DNA from: Chara braunii
Lineage: Eukaryota > Streptophyta > Charophyceae > Charales > Characeae
Assembly (NCBI GenBank): GCA_003427395.1
Contig: BFEA01000014.1
Span: 6,537,774 to 6,600,576 of the forward strand
Direction: 5' to 3'
Length of the DNA stretch: 62,803 nucleotides
Each line of letters starts with the position of its first letter. The stretch's first letter is position 1. The position numbers and the translations under genes are program-made. Shown here piece after piece: positions 32,441-43,183 of the stretch. The notes under the pieces are model-generated. The model ran no database searches. It worked only from the letters and a program-made list of their open reading frames with translations, and was not told where the DNA came from.

Positions 32441-32990
32441 TCCAAAATGGGGGCTGAATGGGTCTCATAGAGGCAGTGGCCTCGCAATATTTAATTAAAT
32501 AATTTCATGAAATTTAATCGGGAGAATTCAGCATCCTTACGAGGTCATGAGGTAAGTAGAAGATCAATGGTAGTAGGAAGATACACCATTTGCTGTAAAG
32601 ATTCAATCTTTAGTCGCAAAACAAAGATGCGATTTGCAAAAGTGAAAATTCCGTGAAGTTGCAGTTGAATGTGGCCGTGCTAGGCACGATTTGCCGTAAT
32701 TGGCGAGGTGCCTGTCTGGAACTTGCTTCCCATAGCCTGATAGGTCGGTAGACCAGGTTAGGACTAACCCTAATTAGTGCTAATTAGGTTAATCGTAATT
32801 AGTGATTTCCTAATTGTGCGCATTATGGAGAGAGCCGCCAAACCTAAAAATGGAATTCAAACGACCTAATTAACTATGTAAGAAGAAGAAACAGAAAAAA
32901 AAATTGCAACTTGCGATTAATGATAACAGAGTACAGGTGTAGATAATCAATCAATCAATTAATCAATGGTGAGTCATCCAATTCTGGTCT
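32441..32990 (-). other. AT-rich leader fragment of a family-T element
   Basis: Lies inside the PBS at 32,991-33,002 and ends at the family-E LTR. AT-rich with repeated CTAATTAG-type words (32,765-32,815). No coding sequence. Confidence 0.45.
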
Positions 32991-33002
32991 GCTCCGATAC
33001 CA
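32991..33002 (-). promoter_or_regulatory. Primer-binding site of a family-T element
   Basis: Minus strand TGGTATCGGAGC, one change from the tRNA-iMet site, 3 bp from the LTR edge TGTTGCATAG at 33,006. Confidence 0.75.
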
Positions 33003-33759
33003 AACTGTTGCATAGTCGTGAAACACAGCCATAAGTATGGCGCAGATTCCCAGAACCGACCAGATAATACAGAGTACATACAAATACAGCGGAAGACTTG
33101 AGATCATACTTGCGGCGCATCCCGTGCGCGCCACCCGCGCACATGCGGCGCATTGCGCACGTGGCTCGCGCACAGGCAAAATTCGGGCTCAACCAAAAAA
33201 AAAAAAAAAGAGTTGGGGAGAGGGTGAATCGAAGTTCCCACTCCCAGCCAAAATTTGGACATCGACCGCGCAAATTTTTTTCAGGGCCGCGCTGCCCAAA
33301 AACTCCTTGTGCTGTCATGTTTGCTGTACACAACTCCATGCTATCTTCAGTGTATCCGAGTCCTTTCAGAGGTCCAATACAGTCATGATGAGGACACGTC
33401 TGTGGAACCGTTGCTTTCCTCTCATTACTTCCAGATATAGAAAACGACAGAACTGACAGTTGTGTTTCCTTGGTGCTTTTGCCAAAAAAAAAAAAAAGAG
33501 AGTGAACGTTCGTGACATCCTCATGGGGCGTGGCTCCTTTTTTGGGCAACGGATACTCCTGACAATGGGCCTCGCTCCACCACTCTCGCCACTCTCGAAA
33601 TGTGCAAACGAGAATTCCCCTAGAACAAGTAAAGATACATCGCCAAGATTTTTGTCTTTTGTGCATTTCTGGAGTAGTGCAGCAACGCCCTAAGACCCTT
33701 CTAGACTCAGCTACGGGCGTGATTCCAGGCATCATTGCCATTAGATACATCCAAAAGTC

Positions 33760-33870
33760 CTACATTCTTCCCTCGAATACAACGTACGGTCATTATAGCT
33801 GTATCTAGATGGAATTATACCTCAAATACAGCTATAACGACCGAACGTTGTATTCGGGGGAAGAAGGTAG
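33760..33870. repeat. Hairpin, 44-bp arms, 23-bp loop
   Basis: 33,760-33,803 and 33,827-33,870 are reverse complements with 4 mismatches. It lies in the middle of TIR element Y. Confidence 0.9.
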
Positions 33871-34212
33871 TGTGAGTAGGAGATACGAGGTACGCCCCGG
33901 TCTGTTTTGTTTTGTTTTTTGCTTTTGTTTTCCCAGACATACATAGTAACTGTTGTCTTTTGCCGTTCTTCTGGCACTGCCAATAATGACTCTGTGCGAC
34001 CTGATAGTAGAGTAGGATACATTTGGGGCAACACTGCCCTCCATACAGGGCGGAAACTTGGTTGGAGGGCGGGAACGCGGATCCAGGCCGTGTTGTCTCC
34101 TCGAAATTGCTGCTGCTCATGAATGTATCTGGCCTGGCAGTTCGAAGGATACATTCGAGGGCAACGCTGCCCTCGATCAAAGTTTACAGACGCAGCGAAG
34201 TAGTTCCCTGCA

Positions 34213-34221
34213 CTACACACA

Positions 34222-34256
<35 letters not shown>

Positions 34257-34268
34257 AAAANAAAAAAA
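34213..34268. repeat. (CA)n plus poly(A) with N
   Basis: A CA microsatellite followed by more than 30 A with one N at 34,261, adjoining the right TIR of Y. Confidence 0.9.
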
Positions 34269-35519
34269 AGAAGGCCCGCGCACCAGCGGCGCACCAGCAA
34301 AGTCGCGCCCTGCACGGTGTGCTGCACCTGTACGCGTTTTGTGCGCGGTGTGCGCACGTGCGCTCGCATCTTAGATCCGCGCACGGCGCAAGGCGCACCG
34401 CACCGCATGGCGCACCACACTGGCGCGCCGCAAGTATGCTAGAGACACATGGATTGACCCAGACCTGACTCAGACTGCAACTGAACACTCACAATTTCAC
34501 AAACATACATCGGTGGTGTGAAGCCCTGGCCTTGGACATAGAAGAAAAGGCCAGGGTCAATTCTCATACACAGATGAATAGAGGGGAGGAGAGACGAAGG
34601 GAGGAGGAGAGGGAAGATGACGTCAGCTCAATGTTTCCAAAGATAGTATCTCGAAACATCAGAAGTACCGAAAATCCGAAATGTCGTGAACACAGAGTCT
34701 CACAGTGTCTCAGATATCGATCTCACAATGTCAGGGTACATTTCCAGAGGTAGATGAAATCAGATCCCAAAGTAGTCCTCAACCTGCAGTCTCAATGTTG
34801 CTATCCCCACATCATCAGAACTCGTAACCACCCTTCATACTCGTAGTGGTCCAGTAGGGTAGCCCAGAAGTAGACATAGACTTAGCGGGTAGGAGGGAGA
34901 GAGAGAGAGAGAGAGAGTGGAGGAGGAAGAAGAGGGAGGAAAGGCAGGGCCTTTCTCCCTGATACCTGCGCGAGGCAGCTATGGCGCTGCAGGGCTGGCG
35001 CTGGGCCGCGGGCTGGGCTGGAGGCTGGCGCTCTTCCACCGCTGCGCCAATCGGCCGCTGCCCTATCTCTCCTCCGCGCTGCGCTGATCCTCTTCGCTGC
35101 TCCGCTGCTAACGCTGAAGCGCTGCGCTAATCCTGTAGACTAACATCCTCGCCACTAACCTACTGACTGAGGCAGGTACTCAGCTGATATAGTGCTGAGT
35201 CGGCCTCAGTCCTACTGAGTGCCTTTGGGTCTGGACCGTTGACCGGGCCCAACGGTACAGATCCGATTTGAATCTGAAAAGTGGCGCCTAAAAACTGCGC
35301 CGCCGACCTACCAATGGACCGGTACCTGGCCTAAACTCAACTAGCCGTTGGGTCTGGTGGGTCTAAACTAGGCCTACCGGACTCTAATCTGAACCGGCGG
35401 TTCCCTAGGCTTACCTGGACCTAGCTGGGAACCGTCGGGACCCGGTACCTAGGCTTAACCCGTGTCTACTGCAGAGCCGGGCCCTAACTGTCCCCCGTGT
35501 GGTATCAGTATGCCACACC

Positions 35520-36095
35520 TTGCAACCATCTGTTCATCCATCCATCCCTGTGTCCATCTGTCCGTCCATCTAGCCATCCATCCATCCATGCATCCACCCT
35601 TCCATCCTTCCATCCTTCCATCCGTCCGTGCATCCATCCCTCCATCCATGTGTCCATGTGTCCGTCCATCTAGCGATCCATCCATCCATCCATCCGTCCT
35701 CTAGTCACTCATCCCTTTGCACATCTGTCCATCCATCCGCCTATCCATCCATTGGGTTCATCTATGTGTCCATCGGTGCGTCCATCCATCCATCCATCCA
35801 TCCAATCCATGTCCATCTAGTCATTCATCCTTCACCAATCTGTCTGTCCCTACGTCCATCCATCCATCAATCCATCCATCCGTGCGTCGCTCCGTATGTC
35901 CGTCTATCGATTCATCTGTTAAGCCATATTTCTATCCATCTGTTTATCCATCCGTCTACTCATCTGTCTATCCATTTAACCATCCATCCGTGCGTCCATC
36001 TGTCTGCCCATCTAGCCATCCATCCGTTCATCCATCTTCACGTCTGCTTGCACATCGTGCACCAGTCGTATCCCGTTTCTCAATCTATTCATCTA
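35520..36095. repeat. Degenerate (CCAT)n satellite
   Basis: About 575 bp of tccatccatcc-type sequence with TGTC/CGTC variants. Open frames occur on both strands because the 4-bp repeat seldom makes stops (SIHPSIHP / DGWMDG); they are not genes. Confidence 0.95.
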
Positions 36096-36477
36096 TTTGA
36101 GTAAAAATATCACACTGACGTTTTCGTTTTTGTTCTTTTCTTGTTTTCTTTTGGTTTTCTGTCTTCAGGTTACAGAGCACCTATAGTTGGGTTGTTGGCG
36201 CAGCAACGACTACCGCAGCTGCAACTGGAGTCAACTCTGGAACTGGCTCTGGTTCAGGAGCTGCAGGTGCAGCGCAAGCTGCCGCAGCGGATAAGAGAAG
36301 GGACATGAAAAAGCTTGCCAGGAGGCGGATAGCATGATTCAGGAGGCCAGCTGTAGTGGCGTGGTGATTGCTCTGCAGTGTGGCGTACCCAGCATGCAAT
36401 GAAAAATCCGAAGCCATGCCATTCACGAGGGATGGGAAAGCAGAAGTTGGAGGTGCTGGGCCTACTGTTAGTTTTCC

Positions 36478-36508
<31 letters not shown>

Positions 36509-36560
36509 AGTGAGGGAGAGAGAAGNNNNNNNNNNNNNNNNNNNNNNNNNNGAGAGATAG

Positions 36561-36621
<61 letters not shown>

Positions 36622-36805
36622 GTTTCATTCCAGAGGTATATAAATTGACCACTCCATGTGACACAGCATGGAGGGATCCTTTTCTTTTGGCTTACCATAT
36701 ATTTGTATTATGGTTGTTTTGAAGTTTGGAATATTTGTTTTTAGCTGATTTGAGAGGGGTGGTCCTTGTGTTTTTTTTTTTTTTTTTTTTTTTTTAATGT
36801 GCATA
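36096..36805. other. Unclassified spacer with microsatellites and gap
   Basis: Contains (TG)n, a 26-N gap (36,526-36,551), (GATA)n/(GA)n to about 36,613 and T25 at about 36,770-36,795. No gene recognised. Confidence 0.6.
36526..36551. other. Assembly gap (26 N)
   Basis: Gap inside a TG/GATA/GA microsatellite. Confidence 1.
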
Positions 36806-37728
36806 TGCAAGGAAAATGAGCAATAGCGAGATGAAAAAATTGAGATTGCACAATCACATTGAAAGCCAGAAAGTATCAGTGTACAGAAAGCAGCATTGCA
36901 CCAGTATAACACCAATGGAGAATCGTAGCACTGAAAACCGATTGTCAATGAGAGCGCTCTCGCCGTTACCAACATAAGTATCCAGGCCACTCCCTACACA
37001 GCTACTATCTGCCTAATAATTGACAATGCAACTGTTGACGTCAGCAGCCAACGAAGTACTTGAAGATGTCGACCAATGCAGACCATCGCCAATACCAGGT
37101 ATGAGCCCTCACATCATCATCCTCATCTCTCTCTCCCCCTCTCCCCTGTCCTTCTCCCTTGTCGTCCTTCTGTACACCCGAAGACCACCACTGTGCCTTG
37201 CTGTTTATCCAAACCCATCCAGCTATTGAGGCTGGGCTATGGCGCTGCCCTCAGCAGCGCCCTTCGTCATACACGACCGCACGTGCGCAGCACCTTGCCT
37301 TAGCACAAGCAGCAGCCCGTGAGACTCCGCTCCAGCAGCGCTGCCGCTAGGTTTCAAGTGCCCGAATAAGCTTCCAGGCGGCGAGCTCTTTCCTATATGG
37401 AAAGAGTCTGCCTGCCTGCCAGCCTGGCTGGGCTGGGCCTGCGCCCAGAAGCTTCCGGCAGGCCCCAAGTGGCTGGGCCTCTGGTGCAGCTGCTGGGCGT
37501 CGTTTGGTTGGGCCTTCCAACTGTCTGTGTATGATTCTGCGATTCTTGCCCAGGGCCTGCATTTCAAAAAAGGCCCAGAAGGCCGAGGAAAGTATTTGCA
37601 GCTCGGGTCCTGGGTTCCCTCAACCAACTGACGCGACACAACTGCCTTAACCCCAAATGCAAAATTGACAGCATTGGGCCTCTTGTGATTTGCTAGGCCC
37701 GCCTTCACTTAGGGCGGGCACACTTGCA
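36806..37728 (-). mobile_element. Lone family-E LTR
   Basis: Starts TGCAAG and ends CTTGCA (perfect 6-bp inverted termini), 923 bp. Internal landmarks match the LTRs at 12,703 and 31,597, including the minus-strand CCATATAGG box at about 37,391-37,400. There is no PBS at its edge (the flank is gtgcata), so it is a solo LTR. No matching 5-bp flanks were seen. Confidence 0.7.
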
Positions 37729-39469
37729 TCAGGGACCCCTTAGGCCTGCCGAGGAGCCACATCCTCGCACATATTACTCTTTTCTTTTTTTTGATTGGAC
37801 TTGTCATTGCATTGCATAATTGGAAACGAGGCAGGGTAACCTCACAAACATCCCCCGGACTGATAAATAATAAATACAGGACTGGAAGCATCATCTGGCT
37901 TAGCTTACAGGGTAAACCCTCGGTGGCTTGTAGGCCAATCTTGGCTGCTGCTCTGGGCTGCTCAAACCAACGCACTAGCCTATTCTACCGTTAATCTAAC
38001 CCATCTCTTCTCTAGTTTGTGTAGCCTATCTACCTGATCACCTAACTAACCAAATGCCAGATATGGGTCAAGCGCACTGAAAAGGGTGCGAAGTTGCAGC
38101 AGCCATAGCTTTCCTCATTCTGGCCGGAGATACATTCTCTTTGTTTTTTTTTTTTGTTTTTTTTTGTTTTTTTGGCAAAAAGAGCCCTTGTGTAAGCCCT
38201 CTATTCTGGCAGTGGTAAGAGAACCGTCAGAATTGAGGGTTTATCTGCCGGGCTGCTCAATCTATTGGTGGGGAGCGGCACCTGCTGGAAACCGGGTCCA
38301 GCTTCCCATTGATACATCTTGCAACACAGAGACTTCTACCAAGGGCTGTGGTCATTTCACTTGTCAGTCCGGGGCTCCGTTGTCCCATGGAGCTGCCAAT
38401 ATCACCCATCCCATCTTGGAGCACCCCATGTCTATTTGCTCAGCCCTATTCAACAGCCCCCCTGTTCGTTATTACAACGTCTGTGCCTTTAAACCCTTTA
38501 AACCTTATACCCTCTCAAAACCCAGCCATGCCACATTGTTGATCCTTAAAGACTGCAGCAACAGAGAGCAGTACAATGACACCAGGCTATTGCAGCACAT
38601 CTGAATCCGTCTTATGTGTCAGTGGGTGTGTGAGAACCCTTGTACCGTCGACCGGTTGGTCGCCTTATCCCTTGTCAGAGCTGCACGCTTAGTTCAAGGG
38701 CTGCGTCAGTCGTCACAGTTCCAACTGCAGGGCCTGTGGCAGCAAGACGTGAGAGGGGTGGTCCTTGTACATCTGCATGTTATGACAGTTGGGCATTTTG
38801 TCTTTGAATACTTTTCATTGATTTGAACTTCATGCAAATTGATGGGATTAAGTGGACTGATGGGCAATTTTCTCTTGGACCGTCAAGTGCAAGTTGGCGA
38901 GAATTGTTTCTTGCCCGCCCCTGCTTGCACATGTGTGAGTGTCTTACGCCCCCTTTATCACAGGGGGGTGTGCGGGCGCTTGGCGCTGCTTAACCACGCA
39001 AATGTGGCCAACCTTATACTTCATTTCTAAATTGATGTGGTTGGATTTGGGAGTGTGATGTTTGGCTATTGCGTACAGAACACACACGAAAGTAGTCGGC
39101 AAAAGTTTGACAAAACTGTTTGGCACGCCCCTTTTTCTTAGCAGCTTGGCCCCAAAAAGACGAGTTTTGGCTTTCAATTCATCTCATTAGTGCTGAGCCG
39201 GGCTCTCCGTTGCAAAGCCTGTTGACGGCTATGGTGGCATGAACCATGAACAGGTGATGGTGACTTTCCACAATCAGAATAGTGGGCAAACATTTCTGGA
39301 GAAAAAAACAGGAGTGTAATGGATTCAATGCAGGAAAGATAGTGGTAGGCGTTCCAACAGGGAGGTTGCGGGTTCAATCCCATTGGCCACTTCATAGACG
39401 GTTGGTGCTAGATTGGCACTCACGTACTTGGCCCCCAGCCTAGTACAGCAGATAGATGGAACAGGAGGT
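37729..39469. other. Unclassified spacer; tRNA-like SINE candidate near 39,340
   Basis: 1.7 kb without recognisable proteins. T-rich tract at 38,143-38,176. The plus-strand frame at 38,086-38,604 starts in this tract and has no family features. Confidence 0.4.
39330..39395 (+). ncRNA. tRNA-like fragment (possible SINE head)
   Basis: A B-box GGTTCAATCCC (39,371-39,381) sits in a T-arm-like context after 'tagtggtaggcgttccaacagg', which resembles an A-box region. The region cannot be folded into a full 73-nt tRNA with paired acceptor ends, so a tRNA-derived SINE or decayed tRNA is more likely than a working gene. Confidence 0.25.
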
Positions 39470-40216
39470 GTGGTAGTTAACTGGGTTGGAGCTAAGATAT
39501 TGCAAGTAAGAGGTCTTGGTGGGGTCAGGCGACGTTGATCTCAGGTTGGACTGAGAGAAGTTGATTGACGGGTGGGCTGCTCTCATGGAGTAGTGATCAC
39601 TCAGTGTGCCCAGGTCGCAGGTCTTGATTGCAGGGTGGCTTCGATATAACCAGAGTGATTGAAGGACCTAGTTAATGACCTAGCTGCAAATATCCTGACA
39701 CTATTTCACTCGCAAAGCAACATACAACTGAGAGCAATCAGATAAAGCTCACACGAGCTTGAGATATGGCCATGAACAATGTAAATTCGAAGTTCCACTT
39801 AGATACAATAATATACAACTGCAAAAGTTCGGAACTCGGCGGTACCAACTACTGAAGCAACCCCTGACTCAGATCCCGACTTTTCCCCGTCCGAACTGCT
39901 GCTTTTCTCTCTGTTTCTCTCCCTCCCTCTCCTCTCTCTCCGTGTGACGCACGTGCAGGAGACACGTGCGGAGATGGTGTGAGAGAGGAAGAGAGAGACG
40001 AGATGGACACACACGAGAATCAGCAGCTGAGTGAAAGTCCAGTCCGGCTCCACAAAAGAACGAACAACTGAAGGACTGAGCCTTCCGCCCTGGGCCTAGG
40101 CCGAAGTGATATATCGGCCTAGGTCCAGGTGCGGAACAACCTGGTACCGGACCAGGGTCGGGCCGACGGCCTGAAACTGGTCCGGCCTCACTGTCGGGCC
40201 GTAGGGGTACCGCTAC
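39470..40216 (-). repeat. Putative 3' LTR of chromovirus F
   Basis: The minus strand starts TGTAGCGGTACC at 40,216, in the style of the TGTxGCATAC family-T edge, and contains the CT/GA-rich and GGCCTAGGCC-rich blocks seen in other LTRs. The inner edge is a guess (TGTGGTAGTT near 39,470). The 5' LTR was not found; it may lie beyond the gap at 47,087. Confidence 0.4.
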
Positions 40217-40254
40217 ACGATCCTCGGACCTGTGAATGGATCAAGCGATACATC

Positions 40255-40345
40255 AAACACGCTATCGGCTGAAATAGCGGAAACCCAAAAGGACGGCAAA
40301 AGAAACAATCCTAGATGCGGAGCAAGCTCCATGCAGGAAGAGGGA
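40255..40345 (-). repeat. Segment shared with 58,930-59,000
   Basis: The minus strand of 'cctagatgcggagcaagctccatg' recurs on the plus strand at about 58,950-58,972, downstream of the chromodomain gene in both elements. It supports F and G as related elements and marks their 3' untranslated ends. Confidence 0.6.
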
Positions 40346-40383
40346 TGCAATGTTGACTAAGACTCAAGCCTAATCTATACCAC

Positions 40384-40520
40384 AATGTCTGGTCTGTGTC
40401 GATCCAAAAAGTAGAAAAATGTTTGACCTGCGTCGGCCAAGAAAGAGAAAAATGTCTGACCTGTGTCGGCCAAGAAAGAGAGAAATGTCTGACCTATGTC
40501 GGCCAAGAAAGAGAAAAATG
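40384..40520. repeat. 33-bp tandem repeat, four copies
   Basis: Unit 'aaatgtctgacctgtgtcgg' plus 'ccaagaaagagag', the first copy diverged. It sits in the 3' non-coding part of chromovirus F. Confidence 0.9.
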
Positions 40521-41352
40521 TCTCCTGAGCCAAAGAGGCTGAATATGAATCAACACCAGGGCCCGAAAGGCCAAAGAATAACTAAACCACTGTCCTAAGT
40601 TGAAAACGAATGTGGCACAACCTCACGTGCCCTGTACACAATGCACAATACCTGAACAAAAGAGAAAGGGACTCTGTCGCATGGCGGGAGTAGGAATGGG
40701 TGGGAAGGCGGCAGGTACAGCTCTCAGAGTAAACTCCAAGGGGGCACCCACACAACCAGAGGTAAGGGTCATCAGGCTCAGAGGGAGGGTAACAGCACGA
40801 CACCGGGCTCAATGGAAACCATCAAACGGGTACCGCCAACTGAAAGAGGAAGGGCACTCACACAAGGGAGCATACATAAGGTGAGCCTGGAAGGAAAGAG
40901 AGGGTCATGTCGGTATAGACATGTGGCCAGAAGCCGCGAGCAAAGAAAACGTACACTTCGGAGGAGGGCACGCAGCATAAGGTAAGGCAGAAGGGCGGCA
41001 AGCGGACATACCCACATAGACAGGGAAAATAGGGGTCATCATGCGACTAGAGGGAGGGGTAAACTCGAGGATAGTGGATAGGTGGAAATGGTGGGAACTC
41101 TGTAGCCGACAAAGTGAAGTAGTCCAACTGATGAGTCTCCAGACTGAAGTCGAACTGAAGTAGCCTGGATGAAGTAGGAGTACCGCAAGATCCGAGTAGA
41201 AGTCCGGAAGAAAGCGATAGGTACTCTGGTACTGAGGAGAAGCACTGAGGTCGAAAGTCGAATGTAGAAGCCGAATGTAGAAGCTGAAACTGGGGGCTGC
41301 TGCATAGGTGTCCAGGAATGGTAATAGATAGAGAGCGTATGGGGGATATAGA

Positions 41353-41871
41353 TCATTCACGAAAACGAGAAGGAAGTCGATGGGTACGCTGAGGGCGAGA
41401 GGAATGAACTGCAACAACAGGCGAAACCACATTCACAGGGGAAGGAGGACCTGAGGCGTGTACCGGTGGAGCAAGAGAACCGATTAATAAAGGAGGGGGA
41501 ATGTTAGTGGTCGTAGAGGTAGAAGGGTTAGTAGTAAAAGGGCGAGAAGTAGGAGGGGAGGATGAAGAAGGAAAAGGATGAGCACGATCGTAAGCACGCA
41601 CGAAAGTCATAGCGTGCTTTAGGTGCTCAAGAGGCTCCCAAGTAGACTCCTCGTCAGGATAACCCTTCCATCGAACGAGATACTCGAGGCGGGGAGGCTC
41701 ACCATCGGTCATACGCCGGGACGCAATATCAGAGACGACAAACTGCTCGTGACCCGCAATGATGATGGGAGAGGGGCGAGGGTAAGATCGACCGTGGAGC
41801 TCGGGGGGAGACTGTCTGAAGGGGCGCAAAAGAGATACATGGAACACATCATGTAAGTTAGCGTGGTACAT
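41353..41871 (-). CDS. Chromodomain C-terminus of integrase, family F
   Basis: The frame starts with the integrase tail YHANLHDVFHVSLLRPF and continues to a canonical chromodomain: FVVSDIASRRMTD...LEYLVRWKGYPDEESTWEP, then LEHLKHAMTFVRAYD. Chromodomains bind methylated histone tails and bias chromoviruses toward heterochromatin. A Ser/Pro/Thr-rich tail of ~75 residues follows. It is separated from the integrase frame by one in-frame stop (about 41,884), so it is probably the same protein in an intact relative. Confidence 0.9.
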   Translation of the reverse strand: MYHANLHDVFHVSLLRPFRQSPPELHGRSYPRPSPIIIAGHEQFVVSDIASRRMTDGEPPRLEYLVRWKGYPDEESTWEPLEHLKHAMTFVRAYDRAHPFPSSSSPPTSRPFTTNPSTSTTTNIPPPLLIGSLAPPVHASGPPSPVNVVSPVVAVHSSRPQRTHRLPSRFRE

Positions 41872-41883
41872 GGAATCGGGGAG

Positions 41884-42918
41884 CTACAATTTGAAGCTCA
41901 CCGGACAGTCATGATTGGGTCCGGCAGGTGCAAGAATGGTGCACGGTCCAATATATCGACACCTGAATTTTCGAAGTGTGTCAGCTTTGGGCTGGAAGTG
42001 ACGTGCGTCGACAAGAACCTCGTCGCCAACTTTGAAGGGATGGTCGATGCAAGAACGGTTAGCGCGAGTGGCCGTGCGAGTCTGGGAGTGAGCAATGCTC
42101 TCGTGAGCCTTGCTAAGAAGCGCATACATCTCCTTTACCCAGTCATTGAGGGCAGGGCATTTGGTGTCGGGATGGATGTGAGATGGACGGAGGAGGTCAG
42201 ATGGAACACGAGGATGGTATCCCAAGTCACAGTAGTAGGGAGACATGCCAGTGGCAGGTGAAATAGCATGGTTATAAGCAATCTCTGCGTGAGCAAGATG
42301 CAGATCCCAATCAGAGTCATTCTCAAGAAACTTCTTGAGGATGCTCCCAAGAGTTTTGTTGGTGACCTCGGTCTGTCCATCTGACTGGGGGTGATAGGAG
42401 GAGGACAAGCAGAGCTCGGAGCCATAGGTCTCATGGAGTCCACGCCAAAAATGAGAAGTAAAGCGGGGATCGCGGTCAGAGACGATGCTAGTGGGAAGAC
42501 CGTGGTGGATGGTAATACGGTTGAAGTATAGGGAGGCGATGTCTTTGCCTGAACTAGCATACTTGCAAGGGAGGAAGTGAGCATGCTTAGTCAACCGACA
42601 GACAACGGCGAAGATGGCGTCGTGGCGTCGTGGGGTAGGGGGATGAAGAGGATCAATGAAGTCCATGGAGATAGAAGTCCAACGCTGAGTAGGAATGGGT
42701 AAGGGCTGAAAAAGATCATAGGGGGGGTGGTTGGGAATGTTGACCTTCTGGCAGATCCTGCAGGTGCGAACGTACTCCTTAGTGAAAGGACGACGGTGCT
42801 CCCAGTAGTAATGACGGTAAAGGCGGTCAAGTGTTTTAAAGACACCGAGGTGACCGGCGACGCGGTGGTCGTGACACTCAGCGATGGCCCGAACAAGGAG
42901 CTGACCAGTAGAGGGCAC
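41884..42918 (-). CDS. Integrase, family F
   Basis: A 344-codon frame with a complete HHCC zinc finger (H16, H23, then TCRIC), SMDF (first Asp), IVSDRDPRF (second Asp) and SSYHPQSDGQTEVTN (Glu). The GPY/F-type C-terminal region (DHPFKVGDEVLVDAR, then FRCRYIGPCTIL) follows. Coding sequence extends upstream of this ATG to about 43,140 (YRRAYTQCPEF...), so the Met is internal to a polyprotein. All catalytic residues are present. It would insert element cDNA in the nucleus. Confidence 0.9.
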   Translation of the reverse strand: MPSTGQLLVRAIAECHDHRVAGHLGVFKTLDRLYRHYYWEHRRPFTKEYVRTCRICQKVNIPNHPPYDLFQPLPIPTQRWTSISMDFIDPLHPPTPRRHDAIFAVVCRLTKHAHFLPCKYASSGKDIASLYFNRITIHHGLPTSIVSDRDPRFTSHFWRGLHETYGSELCLSSSYHPQSDGQTEVTNKTLGSILKKFLENDSDWDLHLAHAEIAYNHAISPATGMSPYYCDLGYHPRVPSDLLRPSHIHPDTKCPALNDWVKEMYALLSKAHESIAHSQTRTATRANRSCIDHPFKVGDEVLVDARHFQPKADTLRKFRCRYIGPCTILAPAGPNHDCPVSFKL

Positions 42919-43183
42919 ACATAAGCGAGGAGTACGGGTACCTTGGCGACCAAGCCAGTATAGGAGTCCAGAGGGATCGAGCTGGAAGTTAGGGACGGAC
43001 TTGCTAGCCTGCAGGTCAGCGTAGATGGACTGAAACTCAGGGCACTGGGTGTATGCGCGGCGGTACTCATCCAGAAAGGCGGGGTGGATGGTGGGAGTTG
43101 AGATAGCAGATAGTTGACGATCCTCGCACTGAAAATCAGGGCGGCGGGATTAGGCATCTGCAACGAGCCTGATGAGAAGTGAG

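Larger units (their letters stand above)
33105..34438. mobile_element. Novel TIR element, copy Y
   Basis: Left end CATACTTGCGGCGCA (33,105) and right end ...GCCGCAAGTATG (34,438) are inverted, each ~100-180 bp of GCGC-rich sequence reaching an A homopolymer inward (A15 near 33,195; A25+ near 34,236). Interior in order: a block shared with copy X in reverse orientation (33,300-33,460), a 44-bp-arm hairpin (33,760-33,870) and (CA)n. X has the same order inverted. No clear target duplication. The minus-strand frame across 32,974-33,750 runs through the TIR and is not a credible gene. Confidence 0.65.
33006..35517 (-). repeat. Family-T LTR interrupted by TIR element Y
   Basis: On the minus strand the LTR starts TGTGGCATAC (plus edge at 35,517, cf. 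708) and ends ...CTATGCAACA at 33,006 next to the PBS. Removing Y (33,105-34,438) leaves about 1.18 kb, close to the 1.29-kb family-T solo LTR. It carries the GA run at 34,897-34,921 and GCTGCGC-rich part seen in other copies. Confidence 0.65.

Noticed and set aside
32974-33750. 258-codon minus-strand frame
   Set aside because: It runs through a TIR, a homopolymer and the PBS, so it cannot be one gene.
35455-36104. Long open frames on both strands in the CCAT region
   Set aside because: They arise from a four-base satellite that rarely forms stop codons.
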